NCBI GenBank assembly: GCA_003165855.1
Contig: PMXH01000265.1
Span: 1-6,279 of the forward strand
Reading direction: 5' to 3'
From: Acidobacteriaceae bacterium
GTDB lineage: Bacteria > Acidobacteriota > Terriglobia > Terriglobales > Acidobacteriaceae
DNA: 6,279 bases
Shown: positions 5,665 to 6,279 of the stretch, piece by piece
Layout: every line of letters starts with the position of its first letter
How positions within the stretch are numbered: the stretch's first letter is position 1
Position numbers and translations under genes: made by a program
Notes under the pieces: model-generated
The model's input: only the letters and a program-made list of their open reading frames with translations
Databases searched by the model: none
Told to the model about the DNA's origin: nothing

Positions 5665-6279
5665 TCAATGCGGCAATCCGACGCGCTGCAACAATTGCTG
5701 GAAGCGGGGGTCGGACCTGAGACGGTCGAAGGGCGGGTCGGCGTTTAGAAGGATAAGTCCACCTTCGCGGCGACGATCCAGACTCTCCAGCACTTTGAAC
5801 GCGCGATCAAAGTCTCCCAGCGCCCCATAGATTTCCGCGGTTACTCCTGTATCCGGCAAGACACCGCCGGGGCTTATCTTAGCCGCTCTCCTCAGACAGC
5901 TTCGCATTTCCGTCTTCTTGCCCGCTCGAGCGTAGGTGTGTGCGAGGTCTAATAACATCCATGTGTTTTCACCAGTAAGTGCAACCGACCGCTCCCCTTC
6001 GGCAATCGCCTCGGGAAACATGTGCTTCTCGCAATAAATGCGCTCCAGCACGCGGTGCGCGTGGGCAAAGTTAGGATCCATTTCGATGGTGGCACGGGCC
6101 TGCAGCATTGCCTCATCGTACCTGCGCGCCCAGTAAAGCATCTCCGCCAGATCGGTATTGATGATGGCCGAAAGCGGATCCGTCTGCCGGGCCCGCTTCA
6201 CCTCGGCCACGGCTTCGTCCATTTGTCCGAGCGCCGCCAGATCAACGGCGTACCATTGATGAGCGATCGAGTAGTTGGG
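5665..6279 (-). CDS. TPR-repeat protein, C-terminal part (5' end outside the window)
   Basis: The frame is open from the right edge to TGA at 5667-5665, giving 204 residues. A methionine exists at 6222, but the 19 codons before it stay open and read as TPR (PNYSIAHQWYAVDLAALGQ), so the gene surely begins beyond 6279. About five TPR-like helix pairs are visible, at residues 1-38, 39-71, 72-105, 106-139 and 140-175 of this fragment; the first three carry the usual small and aromatic positions with DPLS/DPNF turns. The tail, with FDRLRSDPRFQQLLQRVGLP, is the ending commonly seen in acidobacterial proteins that join TPRs to an N-terminal winged-helix (CadC-like) DNA-binding domain or to a Ser/Thr kinase domain. 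Which N-terminus is present cannot be seen. TPRs bind proteins. It converges on the pseudokinase gene with 13 bp between stops, leaving no room for a separate terminator. Confidence 0.85.
   Translation of the reverse strand, partial: PNYSIAHQWYAVDLAALGQMDEAVAEVKRARQTDPLSAIINTDLAEMLYWARRYDEAMLQARATIEMDPNFAHAHRVLERIYCEKHMFPEAIAEGERSVALTGENTWMLLDLAHTYARAGKKTEMRSCLRRAAKISPGGVLPDTGVTAEIYGALGDFDRAFKVLESLDRRREGGLILLNADPPFDRLRSDPRFQQLLQRVGLPH

Overview
The window is moderately GC-rich and densely coded, and has the look of a soil Acidobacteriota genome (Terriglobia-like). That placement is an inference from gene style: a PEGA-bearing Ser/Thr-kinase-like membrane protein, runs of paralogous FtsX/MacB-type permeases, and a TPR protein with the C-terminus typical of that phylum's regulators. 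No rRNA or other marker gene confirms it.

Layout. The left 2.66 kb is a minus-strand operon of three FtsX/MacB-type ABC permease genes, read right to left. Two sister permeases of 382 and 383 aa (2660-1512 and 1498-347) are about 55% identical by hand count and clearly arose by tandem duplication. A third permease of a different subfamily (start at 319) runs off the left edge. Gaps of 13 and 27 nt indicate one transcript. No ATPase or membrane-fusion gene is visible; these may lie beyond position 1.

Positions 2661-3152 are a 492-bp divergent intergenic region with several short perfect dyads (2834-2849, 2873-2884, 3086-3097) but no convincing gene. On the plus strand, 3153-5651 encodes an 832-aa protein: a Ser/Thr-kinase fold, a long Ala/Pro-rich linker, one transmembrane helix and three PEGA-type repeats. 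Its kinase domain has lost the catalytic Asp, the catalytic-loop Lys and Asn, the DFG Asp and most of the glycine loop, while keeping correct spacing and the structural motifs. It is therefore predicted to be a pseudokinase. This is the main discovery candidate here.

The right end (6279-5665, minus strand) is the C-terminal part of a TPR protein that converges on the pseudokinase gene with only 13 bp between stop codons.

How the parts might work together (inference): the permeases would form a mechanotransmission-type or lipid/peptide-exporting ABC system in the envelope. The pseudokinase, with PEGA repeats outside and a binding-only kinase fold inside, would be an envelope-anchored scaffold or sensor. 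The shared upstream region would allow coordinated control, but nothing in the sequence proves a functional link.
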